This document shows, in pieces, positions 1 through 8,014 of a DNA stretch of 60,449 bases. The position numbers were made by a program, and so were the translations under genes. The stretch is from Caulobacterales bacterium. Lineage in GTDB: Bacteria; Pseudomonadota; Alphaproteobacteria; Caulobacterales; Caulobacteraceae. The stretch is from the NCBI GenBank assembly GCA_947474395.1, contig CANJID010000015.1, positions 1 to 60,449 of the forward strand. The letters are read 5' to 3'. The notes under the pieces were generated by a model that saw only the letters and a program-made list of their open reading frames with translations, did not search any database and had not been told where the DNA came from. Within the stretch, counting starts at the first letter, position 1; the number at the start of each line of letters is the position of its first letter.

Positions 1-22
1 GCTTGTGGCGCTTCCTTGCCAT
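1..22 (-). CDS. IS3-family OrfA transposase, first 7 codons only
   Basis: This partial reading frame starts at an ATG at base 22 and runs off the window. It encodes MARKRHK, matching the usual start of an IS3-family OrfA helix-turn-helix protein. A GGATGGAACG stretch just upstream could act as ribosome binding site. Too little is present for an independent identification. Confidence 0.45.
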
Positions 23-89
23 CGTTCCATCCATCCAAATGGTCCTCGGACCAACATAAGGGATGGATCACTTCAAGGGGGTCAGACCA
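1..89 (-). mobile_element. End of an IS3-family-like insertion sequence (partial)
   Basis: Read on the minus strand, receptor coding sequence stops abruptly at base 90 and is followed by TGGTCTGACCCCC, a terminal sequence of the kind seen at IS3-family ends. About 65 bases further in a short ORF begins MARKRHK, preceded by a purine-rich GGATGGAACG. That N-terminus is familiar from IS3-family OrfA transposases. Only the outer end is present; the rest lies beyond the window edge. The junction, the terminal sequence and the ORF start are seen directly. The family is inferred from a few residues, so the exact group is not assigned. Confidence 0.6.
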
Positions 90-545
90 GTCGCGGTCGG
101 CGGTCAGGCTCTTGACCACCTCCACCTTGCCGATCAGCGAGGAGGGCACGTCGTCGAGCTTCACCTGCCGGCCTTCCGGCTCGGGCACGGCGGCGGTGGC
201 GCCGTTGATGGTGACGTTGGCCAGGTTCGGGTTGACCCCGCGGATCACCACATAGCGGCCCTCGCCCTGGTCGTTGGCGACGGAGATGGCGGGCAGGCGG
301 CGCAGGGCCTCGGCCACGTTCTGGTCGGGCAGCTTGCCCACATCGGTGGCGTAGAGGGTCTCCACCATGTTGTCGGCGACCCGCTTGGCGTCGACGGCCT
401 TCTGTTCGGCCGCGCGCTGGCTGGTCACCACCAGTTCGTCGGCGGTGGCCGTGGGCGTCTCCTGCGCCAGGGCCATGACCGGCGCCGCAGTCAGACCGAG
501 CGTCCATGCGCCCGCCAGCAGGCGCGCTTTCAAAGTGTGTCCCAT
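90..545 (-). pseudogene. TonB-dependent receptor, N-terminal 152 codons, cut by an insertion sequence
   Basis: This is the start of an outer-membrane TonB-dependent receptor of the Xanthomonas/Caulobacter type. A signal peptide (residues 1-29, ending AVMALAQ-like at APVMALAQ) is followed by a TonB-box-like DELVVTSQRA and the plug domain, with the family patterns VGKLPDQNVAEALRRLP, GEGRYVVIRGVNPNL and KVEVVKSLTADRD. Family members continue from DRD into a DGDAIGG-type stretch, but here the frame meets an IS end exactly after the Asp codon at 90-92. The reading frame is intact up to that base, so the damage is recent. The rest of the receptor is either beyond the element outside the window or lost. 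As it stands the protein would lack the whole barrel. Confidence 0.8.
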
Positions 546-716
546 TACCGATCCCCAACCTTTGCTGGGGCGGGCTTAGGAGCGGGCTGTGTCAGGACGG
601 CTACAGGGATGCGACGGGCTTACGACGCGTGTCGCCGCTGCGCCTCATTGACGGGCGCCGCCCCCGCCGTTGAATAGGCCCCCCCGGCCGCTGGCCGGTC
701 CCAGCCGGAGACCCGC

Positions 717-857
717 TTGGCCGACGACCCGAAAAATAGTCGTGCGAAGGACAGCCGCGAGGCGCGGCTGACGGCGGCGCTGCGGGACAACCTGCGTCGG
801 CGCAAGGCCACGGGCGAGGCGCCGGCCGCCAAGGACGACCAGAAAAAGCCAAGCTGA
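717..857 (+). CDS. Small conserved basic hypothetical protein (46 aa)
   Basis: This small frame starts at TTG 717 with GGAGA placed about seven bases upstream. It encodes a charged 46-residue protein containing ADDPKNSRAKDSREARL, AALRDNLRRRKA and a lysine-rich end. It looks like the short helical hypothetical proteins common in Caulobacterales, in which an Arg/Lys-rich amphipathic helix ends the chain. There is no signal peptide or membrane segment. Codon third positions are mostly G or C, which supports coding. Function is unknown. The non-ATG start would make automatic callers miss it. Confidence 0.5.
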   Translation: MADDPKNSRAKDSREARLTAALRDNLRRRKATGEAPAAKDDQKKPS

Positions 858-966
858 ACCGCAGACAACGCCGCCCTCCGAATCCGTTCAGGCGGGGCCG
901 CTCATTCTCCATCCCAAGGCCCGAGCCTGAATGCTCGCCGGCCACCCTTTGGAAGGAGAGCACGAG

Positions 967-1443
967 ATGACTACCAACCGAGTTCGCACCGCCGCCGCCG
1001 CGGTCGCCCTGATCGCCGCCTTCGCGGGCAGCCAGGCTTTGGCCCAGGACCGTGGTTTCGACGGCCGGGGTTTCGACAACCGGGGCGTGGACGCCCGGGT
1101 CCTCGACAACCGGGGTATCGACAACCGCAACGACGGGCGCTTCGACCGCGACTTCCGCGGCGACCGAGGTGACCGCCGGGGCGAGGTCCGCCAGCTTCAG
1201 GTCCGTATCGACGAGCTGCAGCGGGTGGTGGAGCGGCAGGCCCGCGAAGGCCGCCTCAACCGCTGGACCGCCCGCCGGGCCCTCGACGCCCTGAACGACG
1301 CCGAGCGTCAGCTCCGCATCGTCGGCCGCGACGGGGTCGATCGCCGGGAACTGCGCCAGGTCGATTTCCGCGTCGACCGGGTCGAGGAGGAACTGCGCCG
1401 CGCCCGTGTCAGCTTCAACGGCCCGGTGGGCCGCCGCTTCTGA
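967..1443 (+). CDS. Exported hypothetical protein with RG-x-DN repeats (158 aa)
   Basis: The ATG at 967 is chosen because GGAAGGAGAG lies just upstream and it begins a clean signal peptide (MTTNRVRTAAAAVALIAAFA, cleavage after ALA). An in-frame start 36 bases earlier would spoil the signal. The mature protein opens with about five tandem copies of R-G-(F/V/L/I)-D-(N/G/A), residues 29-53. An Arg/Asp-rich stretch follows, then two heptad-like helices (VRQLQVRIDELQRVVERQ; ALDALNDAERQLRIV) ending in GRRF. It is predicted to be periplasmic and probably a helical hairpin. A strong terminator follows, so it is a single-gene unit. No function is recognised. Confidence 0.75.
   Translation: MTTNRVRTAAAAVALIAAFAGSQALAQDRGFDGRGFDNRGVDARVLDNRGIDNRNDGRFDRDFRGDRGDRRGEVRQLQVRIDELQRVVERQAREGRLNRWTARRALDALNDAERQLRIVGRDGVDRRELRQVDFRVDRVEEELRRARVSFNGPVGRRF
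1051..1125 (+). repeat. Five tandem 15-bp in-frame repeats
   Basis: Five 15-base units encode RGFDG, RGFDN, RGVDA, RVLDN and RGIDN at the start of the mature exported protein. A decayed sixth unit follows at 1126-1140. Most differences between units fall in the hydrophobic codon. The block looks like slippage-type expansion kept in frame. Confidence 0.75.
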
Positions 1444-1472
1444 CATCGCCCCCACCGGGCGCGGAATGCGAG

Positions 1473-1507
1473 GAGGCCGGCCGTCCCAGGGCCGGCCTCT
1501 TTCGTTT
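1473..1507 (+). terminator. Rho-independent terminator
   Basis: A perfect 10-bp stem (GAGGCCGGCC / GGCCGGCCTC, 7-base loop) is followed by TTTCGTTT. It lies 30 bases after the exported-protein stop codon and just before the convergent CoA-transferase gene ends. Confidence 0.85.
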
Positions 1508-1509
1508 GC

Positions 1510-2718
1510 TCAGATGACGCCGCGGGCCTTCAGGGCCTCGATCTCTTCGGCGGAATAGCCGAGCACCCCCCCGTATATCTCGGCGTTGTGCTCGCCCAGC
1601 GCCGGGCCGGGCCAGCGGACGCCGCCCGGGGTGTCGGAGAGCTTGGGAACCACCCCCTGCATCTTCAGCGAGCCCAGGACCGGATGCGCCACGTCGATGA
1701 TCGCCTCTCGGGCCTGGAAGTGCGGGTCGGCCAGCATGTCGGAGGCCCGGTAGATCGGGCCGGCGGGCACCGAGGCCCCGTGCATCAGGGCCAGGACCTC
1801 TCCACTGGGCAAGGTCGCGGTCCAGTCGGCGATCAGGGCGTCGAGACGGGCCTGGTTGCGGCCGCGGGCGTCGTGGGTGGCGTAGTCCAGGCTTTTCGCC
1901 AGCTCGGGTTGCCCCATCGCCTCGGCCATGCGGGCGAAGATGGCGTCGTTGTTGCCGCCGATCAGCACCATCACGCCGTCGGCGCAGGGATAGACGTTGG
2001 AGGGGGCGATGCCGGGCAGAATCGAGCCCGAGCGTTCGCGGATGTAGCCCAGCTTGTCGTACTCGGTGACGAGGTTCTCCATCACCGTCAGCACGCTCTC
2101 GTAGAGGGCGGCGTCCACCACCTGACCCCTGCCCGTCCGCGCGCGGGCGTGCACCGCCGCCAGGGCGCCGAGGCAGCCGTAGGTCGCCGCCAGGGTGTCG
2201 CCGATGGAGATGCCGGGCCGGACCGGCGGGCGGTCCGGATCGCCGGTCACGTAGCGCAGGCCGCCCAGACCCTCGGCTATGGCCCCGAAACCCACACGGT
2301 CGCGATAGGGCCCGGTCTGCCCGTAGCCGGAGACGCGCACGAGAATTAGGCCGGGATTGTCGGTGGCGAGGGTCTCGTAGCCCAGGCCCCACTTCTCCAG
2401 CGTGCCGGGGCGGAAATTCTCGACCAGGATGTCGGCCTTGGCGATCAGGGCGCGGGCGATGGCCTGCCCCTCGGGGTCGCGCAGGTTCAGGGTGGCGCAG
2501 CGCTTGTTGCGGGCGATCACCGGCCACCACAGGGACTGGCCGTCGAGCTTGGCCCGGCCCCAGCCGCGCATGGCGTCGCCGGTCCCCGGGTCCTCGATCT
2601 TGATGACGTCGGCGCCGAAGTCGCCCAAAAGCTGGCCGCAGAAGGGCCCGGCGATCAGGCTGCCCATCTCCACGACCCTGAGGTCGGCGAGGGCTCCCAC
2701 CTTCGCTATCCCAGTCAC
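1510..2718 (-). CDS. CaiB/BaiF-type (class III) CoA-transferase
   Basis: This 402-residue protein transfers CoA between carboxylic acids through an enzyme-bound aspartyl anhydride. Family marks are [20 protein letters not shown] near the N-terminus, [11 protein letters not shown], the [14 protein letters not shown] segment and [14 protein letters not shown]. The likely catalytic Asp is residue 174 in [10 protein letters not shown]. Length is normal for the family. The start is a GTG overlapping the scoB stop codon (GTGA), so the two are translationally coupled. Its neighbours are the two subunits of a class I CoA-transferase, which suggests an acyl-CoA or dicarboxylate pathway. The substrate cannot be read from sequence. 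Confidence 0.9.
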   Translation of the reverse strand: MTGIAKVGALADLRVVEMGSLIAGPFCGQLLGDFGADVIKIEDPGTGDAMRGWGRAKLDGQSLWWPVIARNKRCATLNLRDPEGQAIARALIAKADILVENFRPGTLEKWGLGYETLATDNPGLILVRVSGYGQTGPYRDRVGFGAIAEGLGGLRYVTGDPDRPPVRPGISIGDTLAATYGCLGALAAVHARARTGRGQVVDAALYESVLTVMENLVTEYDKLGYIRERSGSILPGIAPSNVYPCADGVMVLIGGNNDAIFARMAEAMGQPELAKSLDYATHDARGRNQARLDALIADWTATLPSGEVLALMHGASVPAGPIYRASDMLADPHFQAREAIIDVAHPVLGSLKMQGVVPKLSDTPGGVRWPGPALGEHNAEIYGGVLGYSAEEIEALKARGVI

Positions 2719-3365
2719 GCGAAGGCTGGCGCCTCGAACGAGGCTTCGGTCTTGGCGCGCACCTCGTCCAGGGTCACGCCGGGGGCCAGTTCGACCAGCC
2801 GCATGCCCGCATTGCCCTTCTTGTCGATCTCGAACACCCCGAGGTCGGTGACCACCATGTCCACCACCTTGGCGCCGGTGAGCGGCAGGGTGCAGGCGGT
2901 GAGCAGCTTGGGCCCGCCGGTCTTCTCGTTGTGCTCCATGACCACGACGACGCGCTTGACGCCGGCGACCAGGTCCATGGCGCCGCCCATGCCCTTGACC
3001 ATCTTGCCGGGGATCATCCAGTTGGCGAGGTCGCCGTTGCCGGCCACCTGCATGGCGCCCAGGATCGACAGGTCGATGTGGCCGCCGCGGATCATGGCGA
3101 AGCTGTCGGCGGACGAGAAGAAGCTGGAGGTCGGCAGCTCGGTGATGGTCTGCTTGCCGGCGTTGATCAGGTCCGGGTCCTCGTCCCCCTCATAGGGGAA
3201 GGGACCCATGCCCAGCATGCCGTTCTCGCTCTGCAGGGTGACGGTCATGCCGGCGGGGATGTAGTTGGCCACGAGGGTCGGGATGCCGATCCCGAGGTTG
3301 ACGTAGAAGCCGTCCTTCAGCTCCCCGGCCGCGCGCTCGGCCATCTGGTCGCGGGTCCAGGGCAT
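2715..3365 (-). CDS. scoB: 3-oxoacid CoA-transferase subunit B
   Basis: This is the beta subunit (216 aa) of a class I CoA-transferase of the succinyl-CoA:3-ketoacid type, which activates acetoacetate or a related keto acid. The motif [11 protein letters not shown] carries the catalytic glutamate (Glu47), and [14 protein letters not shown] opens the domain. The start is ATG 3365, sharing a base with the scoA stop (TGATG). The longer in-frame extension upstream is Arg/Gly junk inside scoA. The end overlaps the CaiB-type gene by four bases. Length and motifs are typical. A pca-type 3-oxoadipate enzyme (PcaJ) is possible, but no other pca genes are here. Confidence 0.92.
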   Translation of the reverse strand: MPWTRDQMAERAAGELKDGFYVNLGIGIPTLVANYIPAGMTVTLQSENGMLGMGPFPYEGDEDPDLINAGKQTITELPTSSFFSSADSFAMIRGGHIDLSILGAMQVAGNGDLANWMIPGKMVKGMGGAMDLVAGVKRVVVVMEHNEKTGGPKLLTACTLPLTGAKVVDMVVTDLGVFEIDKKGNAGMRLVELAPGVTLDEVRAKTEASFEAPAFA

Positions 3366-4111
3366 CAGACTTCCTCCCCTGCCGCGGCGCCGGCCATGTC
3401 GGCGGCGTCCGGACACTTGCGGACCGTGCGCTGCTCGATCTTCTTCAGGTAGTCCCGGCCCTGGATGATGCGGTCGACGTAGATGCCGGGGGTGTGGATG
3501 CCATCGGGCTCCAGCTGGCCCGGCTCGACCAGAATCTCGACCTCGGCCACGGTCACGCGACCGGCGGTGGCCATCATCGGATTGAAGTTCCGCGAGGTCT
3601 TCCGGTAGACGAGGTTGCCCTCGGTATCGCCCTTCCAGGCCTTGACCATGGCGAGGTCGGCGGTCAGCCCGCGCTCCATCACGTAGTGCTCGCCGTCGAA
3701 CTCGCGGGTCTCCTTGCCCTCGGCGACCAGGGTGCCGTAGCCGGTCTTGGTAAAGAAGGCGGGGATGCCCGCCCCGCCGGCGCGGATGCGCTCGGCGAGG
3801 GTCCCTTGCGGGTTCAGCTCAAGCTCCAGCTTGCCGGAGAGGAAGAGGTCGGCGAACAGCTTGTTCTCGCCCACGTAGGACGAGATCATCTTCCTGATCT
3901 GCCCGGCGTTCAGCAGCACCCACAGGCCGAAGTTGTCGGCGCCGCAGTTGTTGGAGACCACGGTGAGGTCCTTCACCCCCGACTTGTTCAGGGCGGTGAT
4001 CAGGTTCTCCGGATTGCCCGACAGGCCGAAGCCCCCGGACATGACGGTCATGCCGTCGCGCAGCAGGCCCCCCAGGGCGGCGTCGGCGTCGGGAAAGACT
4101 TTGCGGCTCAT
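3365..4111 (-). CDS. scoA: 3-oxoacid CoA-transferase subunit A
   Basis: This is the alpha subunit (248 aa), pairing with ScoB to form the active enzyme. It shows the CoA-binding [19 protein letters not shown] segment near residue 20, the [11 protein letters not shown] stretch, and [26 protein letters not shown] about eight bases upstream fixes the ATG at 4111. It heads a three-gene operon with scoB and the CaiB-type gene, all with overlapping ends. The C-terminal tail after residue 235 is Ala/Glu-rich and not conserved in the family. Confidence 0.92.
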   Translation of the reverse strand: MSRKVFPDADAALGGLLRDGMTVMSGGFGLSGNPENLITALNKSGVKDLTVVSNNCGADNFGLWVLLNAGQIRKMISSYVGENKLFADLFLSGKLELELNPQGTLAERIRAGGAGIPAFFTKTGYGTLVAEGKETREFDGEHYVMERGLTADLAMVKAWKGDTEGNLVYRKTSRNFNPMMATAGRVTVAEVEILVEPGQLEPDGIHTPGIYVDRIIQGRDYLKKIEQRTVRKCPDAADMAGAAAGEEV

Positions 4112-4151
4112 CCGCCCTCCTCGCAGGTGCGGAAAATCCTGTCGCGCAGAA

Positions 4152-4182
4152 TGGGGCGGGTTTCAACCGAAACCCCGCCCCA
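4152..4182 (-). terminator. Terminator of the Mla operon
   Basis: A 13-bp stem with one bulged base encloses the tetraloop AACC on the plus strand (GGTT on the transcript). Read on the minus strand it is followed by TTCTG. It lies between the last gene of the lipid-transport operon (4198) and scoA (4111), so it separates the two transcription units. The U-tract is weak. Confidence 0.6.
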
Positions 4183-4197
4183 CGAGGCGGGTCGCGG

Positions 4198-4899
4198 TCA
4201 GGGCGCCCGGCGAACAGTCGTCGTGCTGGTCGAGGTGGAGTTGGTGAAGGCCGCCCCCGGTTTCGGCGGGACGCTCAGGGCCTGCTGCTCGGTTTCCGCC
4301 ACGATGGTCGCCAGCACCTCCGCGCTCGCCTCGTCGAAGGCGTGGACGATGGCGCTCACCCGGTTGTCGGCGGCGCGCTTGCGGCTGGTGAAGGTGCGGG
4401 CGTCCAGCAGGCGCCCATCCGCGCCGGTCATGCGAGCGTAGGCCCCGACCACGATCTCCGGCGCGGCGCCCGCGCCCTGGTCGTACACGGCCTGGAAGTC
4501 GCGCACGTCCATACGCACCAGAACCGCCGCCGCGCCGATGTCGCCCCGGTTCAGGAGGCGCACCCGCGAGCCCGGATGGTCGAAGGCCCGCTCGGCGGCC
4601 TCCTGGAACAGGGTCGTGGCTGGGGCCACCCAGCGGCTCTCGGCGATATAGGCCGCCTGGTCGCCGGTCAGGGTCAGGATGCCGTCGCCGGCGGCGGCTC
4701 GGGGGAAGTCGACCCCGACAAGCACCACGCCCGGCCCTGTCCCGGCGCCGGGCGCGGGGGCCTGGACCGCCGCGGGGCCGCCGCCGAAACGGTAGAGCTG
4801 CGCGGGCTTGGACTTGGGCAGCAGGGAGACGCAGGCGCCGAGGCTGAGGACCAGGGCGGCCCCCACGAAGGCGCGGACCACTATGCGGGGGGATCTCAC
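4198..4899 (-). CDS. ABC-type transport auxiliary lipoprotein (PqiC/YmbA-like)
   Basis: This 233-residue outer-membrane-facing lipoprotein completes an MCE/Mla-type lipid transporter. The signal peptide ends in the lipobox LGAC, with the lipidated Cys at residue 22. The body has the auxiliary-lipoprotein pattern of short beta strands (YRFGG; GVVLVGVDFPRAAAGDG; IAESRWVAPATTLFQEAAERAF). It ends in an unusual Ser/Thr-rich tail (NSTSTSTTTV). The start is GTG overlapping the MlaD stop (GTGA). It is the fourth gene of the operon. The family is known to sit beside MlaD-like proteins, and the partner relation here follows from gene order. Confidence 0.85.
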   Translation of the reverse strand: MRSPRIVVRAFVGAALVLSLGACVSLLPKSKPAQLYRFGGGPAAVQAPAPGAGTGPGVVLVGVDFPRAAAGDGILTLTGDQAAYIAESRWVAPATTLFQEAAERAFDHPGSRVRLLNRGDIGAAAVLVRMDVRDFQAVYDQGAGAAPEIVVGAYARMTGADGRLLDARTFTSRKRAADNRVSAIVHAFDEASAEVLATIVAETEQQALSVPPKPGAAFTNSTSTSTTTVRRAP

Positions 4900-5834
4900 G
4901 GCTTAACCTCCACCGTCTTGGCGGGCGGCTTGGAAATCACCGCGCTCGGATTGCGTTCGACCTCGCCGACCAGCCGGTCGAGGGATTCGGCCGCCTGCTG
5001 CAGGGTGACCACGGCGCGGGTCAATTGCGGCAGGCCGGTGGTGGCGAACTCGGCGGTCGGGCCTTCCAGCCCGGCGACCAGCTTGCGGGCCTCCGTCGCC
5101 GTGCCTTTCAGCTCGTCGGCGGCGTCGGCCAGGTTTTTGACCGCCCGCTTGCCGTCCCCGTTCAGAAGGCCGTTGGCGTTGTCGGCCACGGCGGTGAACC
5201 GCTTGGCGGTCTCGTTGGCGCTCTTCACCGTCTGGTCGAGGTCGGCCAGGAGCTGCTTCTGGTTCTTGATCTCCGTCGAAACGGCCTCGATGTTCGCCAT
5301 CGTCGTCGAGAAGCTGTTGATGTTCTTGTCCGACAGCAGCTTGTTCACCCAGTCCAGGGCGTCCACCGCTCGTGAGAGCACCGTGCCGCCGCCCTCCAGC
5401 AGGCTTTCGAGCTGGCCGCGGGTGGTCTGGATCACCGGCACGCGGTTGGCGGGGGTGACCTCCTTCAGGAGGGGCTTGGACGTGGTTCCGGCCGTGATCT
5501 GGATGTAGTTGATCCCGGTGATGCCGAGGGGCTCGAGGGTGCCGGTGGAGTCGGTCCGCACGGGGGCGTCGTCGGCGATGCGGATGCGGGCCACCACCCG
5601 GTTGGGGTCGTTGCGGTTGAGGGTCAGCTTGGTGACCTGTCCGACCTTGATCCCGTTGAAATAGACTTCGCCCCCGGCGGACAGGCCCCGCACGGGACCG
5701 GCGAAGTCGACGTCGTAGAGGTCATAGCCGTTGGCGACCTGCAGCCTGGCGAGCCAGACCACGAACACCATCAGGGCGGCCACCAGGACCAGCGACACCA
5801 GCCCGACCAGGGCGTAGTGGGCGTTGCGTTCCAT
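4896..5834 (-). CDS. mlaD: MlaD/MCE-domain lipid-transport protein
   Basis: This inner-membrane-anchored, periplasmic substrate-binding component has 312 residues. One membrane helix (residues 9-30) precedes the MCE domain (about 38-120), which has the expected VYFNGIKVGQVTKL and GITGINYIQI segments. A long helical C-terminal region (150-290) contains regularly spaced hydrophobics and would form the extended part seen in longer MCE proteins. The start codon abuts the MlaF stop with no gap. The protein is longer than the E. coli MlaD core, as usual in alphaproteobacteria. Confidence 0.9.
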   Translation of the reverse strand: MERNAHYALVGLVSLVLVAALMVFVVWLARLQVANGYDLYDVDFAGPVRGLSAGGEVYFNGIKVGQVTKLTLNRNDPNRVVARIRIADDAPVRTDSTGTLEPLGITGINYIQITAGTTSKPLLKEVTPANRVPVIQTTRGQLESLLEGGGTVLSRAVDALDWVNKLLSDKNINSFSTTMANIEAVSTEIKNQKQLLADLDQTVKSANETAKRFTAVADNANGLLNGDGKRAVKNLADAADELKGTATEARKLVAGLEGPTAEFATTGLPQLTRAVVTLQQAAESLDRLVGEVERNPSAVISKPPAKTVEVKP

Positions 5835-6650
5835 TCAGCCTGCTCCTGCGCGCACGGCCGCGCGGCCCCTGGGCCCCAGGAAATATTCCTGGATCCAGGG
5901 ATGCGGCGACTTCTCGAGTTCGGCGATCGGCGCGGCCGCCACCACCTTCTTGTCCGCGATCACGGCCACCCGGTCGCAGACCGCGTAAAGGCTGTCGAGA
6001 TCGTGGGTGATCATGAACACCGTCAAGCCGAGGGTCTTGGAAAGGTTCCGGATCAGGACGTCGAACTGCTCGGCGCTGATCGGGTCGAGGCCGGCCGTGG
6101 GCTCGTCGAGGAACAGCAGCTCGGGGTCCATGGCGAGCGCCCGCGCCAGGCCGGCGCGCTTGCGCATCCCGCCCGACAGCTCGGCCGGCCGCAGCGATCC
6201 CGCCTCGGGCGGAAGGCCGACCAGGGAGATCTTCAGGTCCGCGAGGGCGTCCACCAGGGAGACGGGCAGACGCGTGTGTTCGACCATGGGCGCGCCGACG
6301 TTCTCACGCACGGTCAGGGCCGAAAAAAGGGCGCCGCTCTGGAACAGGACGCCCCAGCGCGACTCCACCGCCCGGCGCTCGCGCTCGGACGCCTTGTGCA
6401 TGTTCAGGCCCATAACCTCGACCTGGCCCTCGTCCGGGTCGCGAAGGCCGATGATGGAATTGAGCAGGACCGACTTGCCTGCCCCGGAGCCCCCCACCAC
6501 GCCAAGGATCTCGCCCTTGTAGACCTCCAGGTCGAGGCCCTCGTGGATCACCTTGTCGCCGAAGCGGGAGACCAGGCCCTCGACCTTGACCACCACCTCG
6601 CGGTCGTTAGCCGGCTTGGGCGCGGGTTTGGGGGCGGGCGCTGCGGTCAT
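5835..6650 (-). CDS. mlaF: MlaF-type ABC transporter ATP-binding protein
   Basis: This 271-residue ATPase powers lipid transport with the MlaE permease. The Walker A motif is GGSGAGKS (residues 53-60). The signature LSGGM and the Walker B LLFLDEP follow, then the H-loop MITHDLDSL. The Lys/Pro-rich first 18 residues are an extension outside the fold. GMRKRAGLARALAMDPELL is characteristic of the Mla/Ttg2 group. The gene overlaps the permease gene by four bases and directly abuts mlaD. Confidence 0.92.
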   Translation of the reverse strand: MTAAPAPKPAPKPANDREVVVKVEGLVSRFGDKVIHEGLDLEVYKGEILGVVGGSGAGKSVLLNSIIGLRDPDEGQVEVMGLNMHKASERERRAVESRWGVLFQSGALFSALTVRENVGAPMVEHTRLPVSLVDALADLKISLVGLPPEAGSLRPAELSGGMRKRAGLARALAMDPELLFLDEPTAGLDPISAEQFDVLIRNLSKTLGLTVFMITHDLDSLYAVCDRVAVIADKKVVAAAPIAELEKSPHPWIQEYFLGPRGRAAVRAGAG

Positions 6651-7762
6651 ACGTCCATCTCCATGAAGAGAAGGGCGAAGGCGGCGTCCAGCAGGATGAT
6701 CGAGAAGATGGCCTGCACCACGGCCGTGGTCACCCGGCGGCCGAGCTGCTCGACGTCGCCGCCGACCTCCAGCCCCTGGTGGCAGCCGATGGCGGCGATG
6801 ACGATGGCGAAGACCGGCGCCTTGACGAAGCCGACCCAGAAGTGGGTCACCCCGACGTTTTCCAAGAGGCGCTGCACGAAGAAGGTGGGCGAGAGGTCAA
6901 GCACCGTCCACACCACCAGCAGGCCCCCGACCATGCCCGAGATCATGGCCGCGAAGGTCAGCAGGGGCAGCATGGCGAACATGGCGGTGAAGCGGGGCAG
7001 GACCAGGGCCTCATAGGGGTCGACCCCCATCACCTGGATGGCGTCCACCTCCTGGTTCATCTTCATCGCCCCGAGCTCGGCGGCGAAGGCCGAACCCGAG
7101 CGGCCGGCCAGGATGATGGCGGTGACCAGCACGCCGAATTCGCGCAGCACCCCGATCCCCACCAGCTCGACGGCGAATATCTGCGCGCCGAACTGACGCA
7201 GCAGGTTGGCGCCCAGGAAGGCGATGGTGGCGCCGACGAAGAAGTTGGTCAGGACCACGATCGGCAGCGCGTCGAGCCCCGACCGCTCCATCAGCGAGAC
7301 CGTGGGCGCCCAGCGGATGCGGCGGGGATTCATGGTCACCCGCCCCACCGTCTCCATCAGCCGGCCGTAGAAGGCGGCGGTGCTGTAGAGGTCGCCGAAG
7401 GCCTTCTCGACCCCGGCGCCGCAGCGAATCAGCAGGGAGTAGATAGGGTCCAGCCGTTTGCCGGCCGGCCGATCCTCCGGCATCCGGTCCTCGACCAGGG
7501 CCATCATCGCGCCGACGTCCTTGCGGTCGCCGAGGCCCGGGGAGTCCTGCGTGAACCCGGCGGTGCGGGCCAGGGCGTAGGCGCCGGCGGTGTCGAAGCG
7601 GCCGAGGCCGGTCAGGTCCAGGGACGCGGGCGCGCCGCTCTTCAGGGCTCCGGCCAGCCGGGAGCCCGTCCGCCCCAGTCCGGTAGCGGTCCAGTCGCCG
7701 GTAAGGGCGAGCACGGTTCCCCGCTCCCCCCGGTGCAGCCTGAAGTCGGCCGGCTGGTCCAT
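6647..7762 (-). CDS. mlaE: MlaE-family permease with N-terminal STAS-like domain
   Basis: The inner-membrane permease has 371 residues. Residues 1-95 read as a STAS-like domain (GERGTVLALTGDWTATGL; SLDLTGLGRFDTAGAYAL), which in Proteobacteria is often a separate MlaB protein. The MlaE fold follows with about five to six helices, including TNFFVGATIAFLGANLL, FGVLVTAIILAGRSGSAF and the conserved ELGAMKMNQEVDAI. ATG 7762 (MDQPADF) is preferred over a longer upstream start because the upstream extension is not family-like, although its ribosome site is weak. It is the first gene of the mlaEFD-lipoprotein operon. Confidence 0.88.
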   Translation of the reverse strand: MDQPADFRLHRGERGTVLALTGDWTATGLGRTGSRLAGALKSGAPASLDLTGLGRFDTAGAYALARTAGFTQDSPGLGDRKDVGAMMALVEDRMPEDRPAGKRLDPIYSLLIRCGAGVEKAFGDLYSTAAFYGRLMETVGRVTMNPRRIRWAPTVSLMERSGLDALPIVVLTNFFVGATIAFLGANLLRQFGAQIFAVELVGIGVLREFGVLVTAIILAGRSGSAFAAELGAMKMNQEVDAIQVMGVDPYEALVLPRFTAMFAMLPLLTFAAMISGMVGGLLVVWTVLDLSPTFFVQRLLENVGVTHFWVGFVKAPVFAIVIAAIGCHQGLEVGGDVEQLGRRVTTAVVQAIFSIILLDAAFALLFMEMDV

Positions 7763-8014
7763 CAGCCCGTCGCTCGCTCGGTTTTGCGCACAGAATCCCT
7801 CGTCGCGCCGGGACTGTGGCGCGCTTCCGCTCCTTCTCAAACTGCCAAGGGGCCGAAGCGTTGCGATGAGGTCATGCCGCAGTGCGGCGGCGACCGGCGC
7901 GCGAGGGCTCTCCCGAGGGGAAAAGCCCTATTTGCTCAATTGTTAAGCAGGGAACCTGCCCAAGAGCTTGGCGTTATCCATGGGCTGCGCCCACCACATT
8001 TGAAGGATTTGGCC

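Noticed and set aside
601-1455. 284-codon minus-strand frame covering the exported-protein gene
   Set aside because: The plus strand shows a signal peptide, a ribosome site and a terminator; the minus frame has none of these.
6779-8014. Extension of the glycosyltransferase frame back through the Mla permease gene
   Set aside because: The extension is antisense to mlaE, His/Gln/Gly-rich and not family-like; the conserved domain starts just after 8015.
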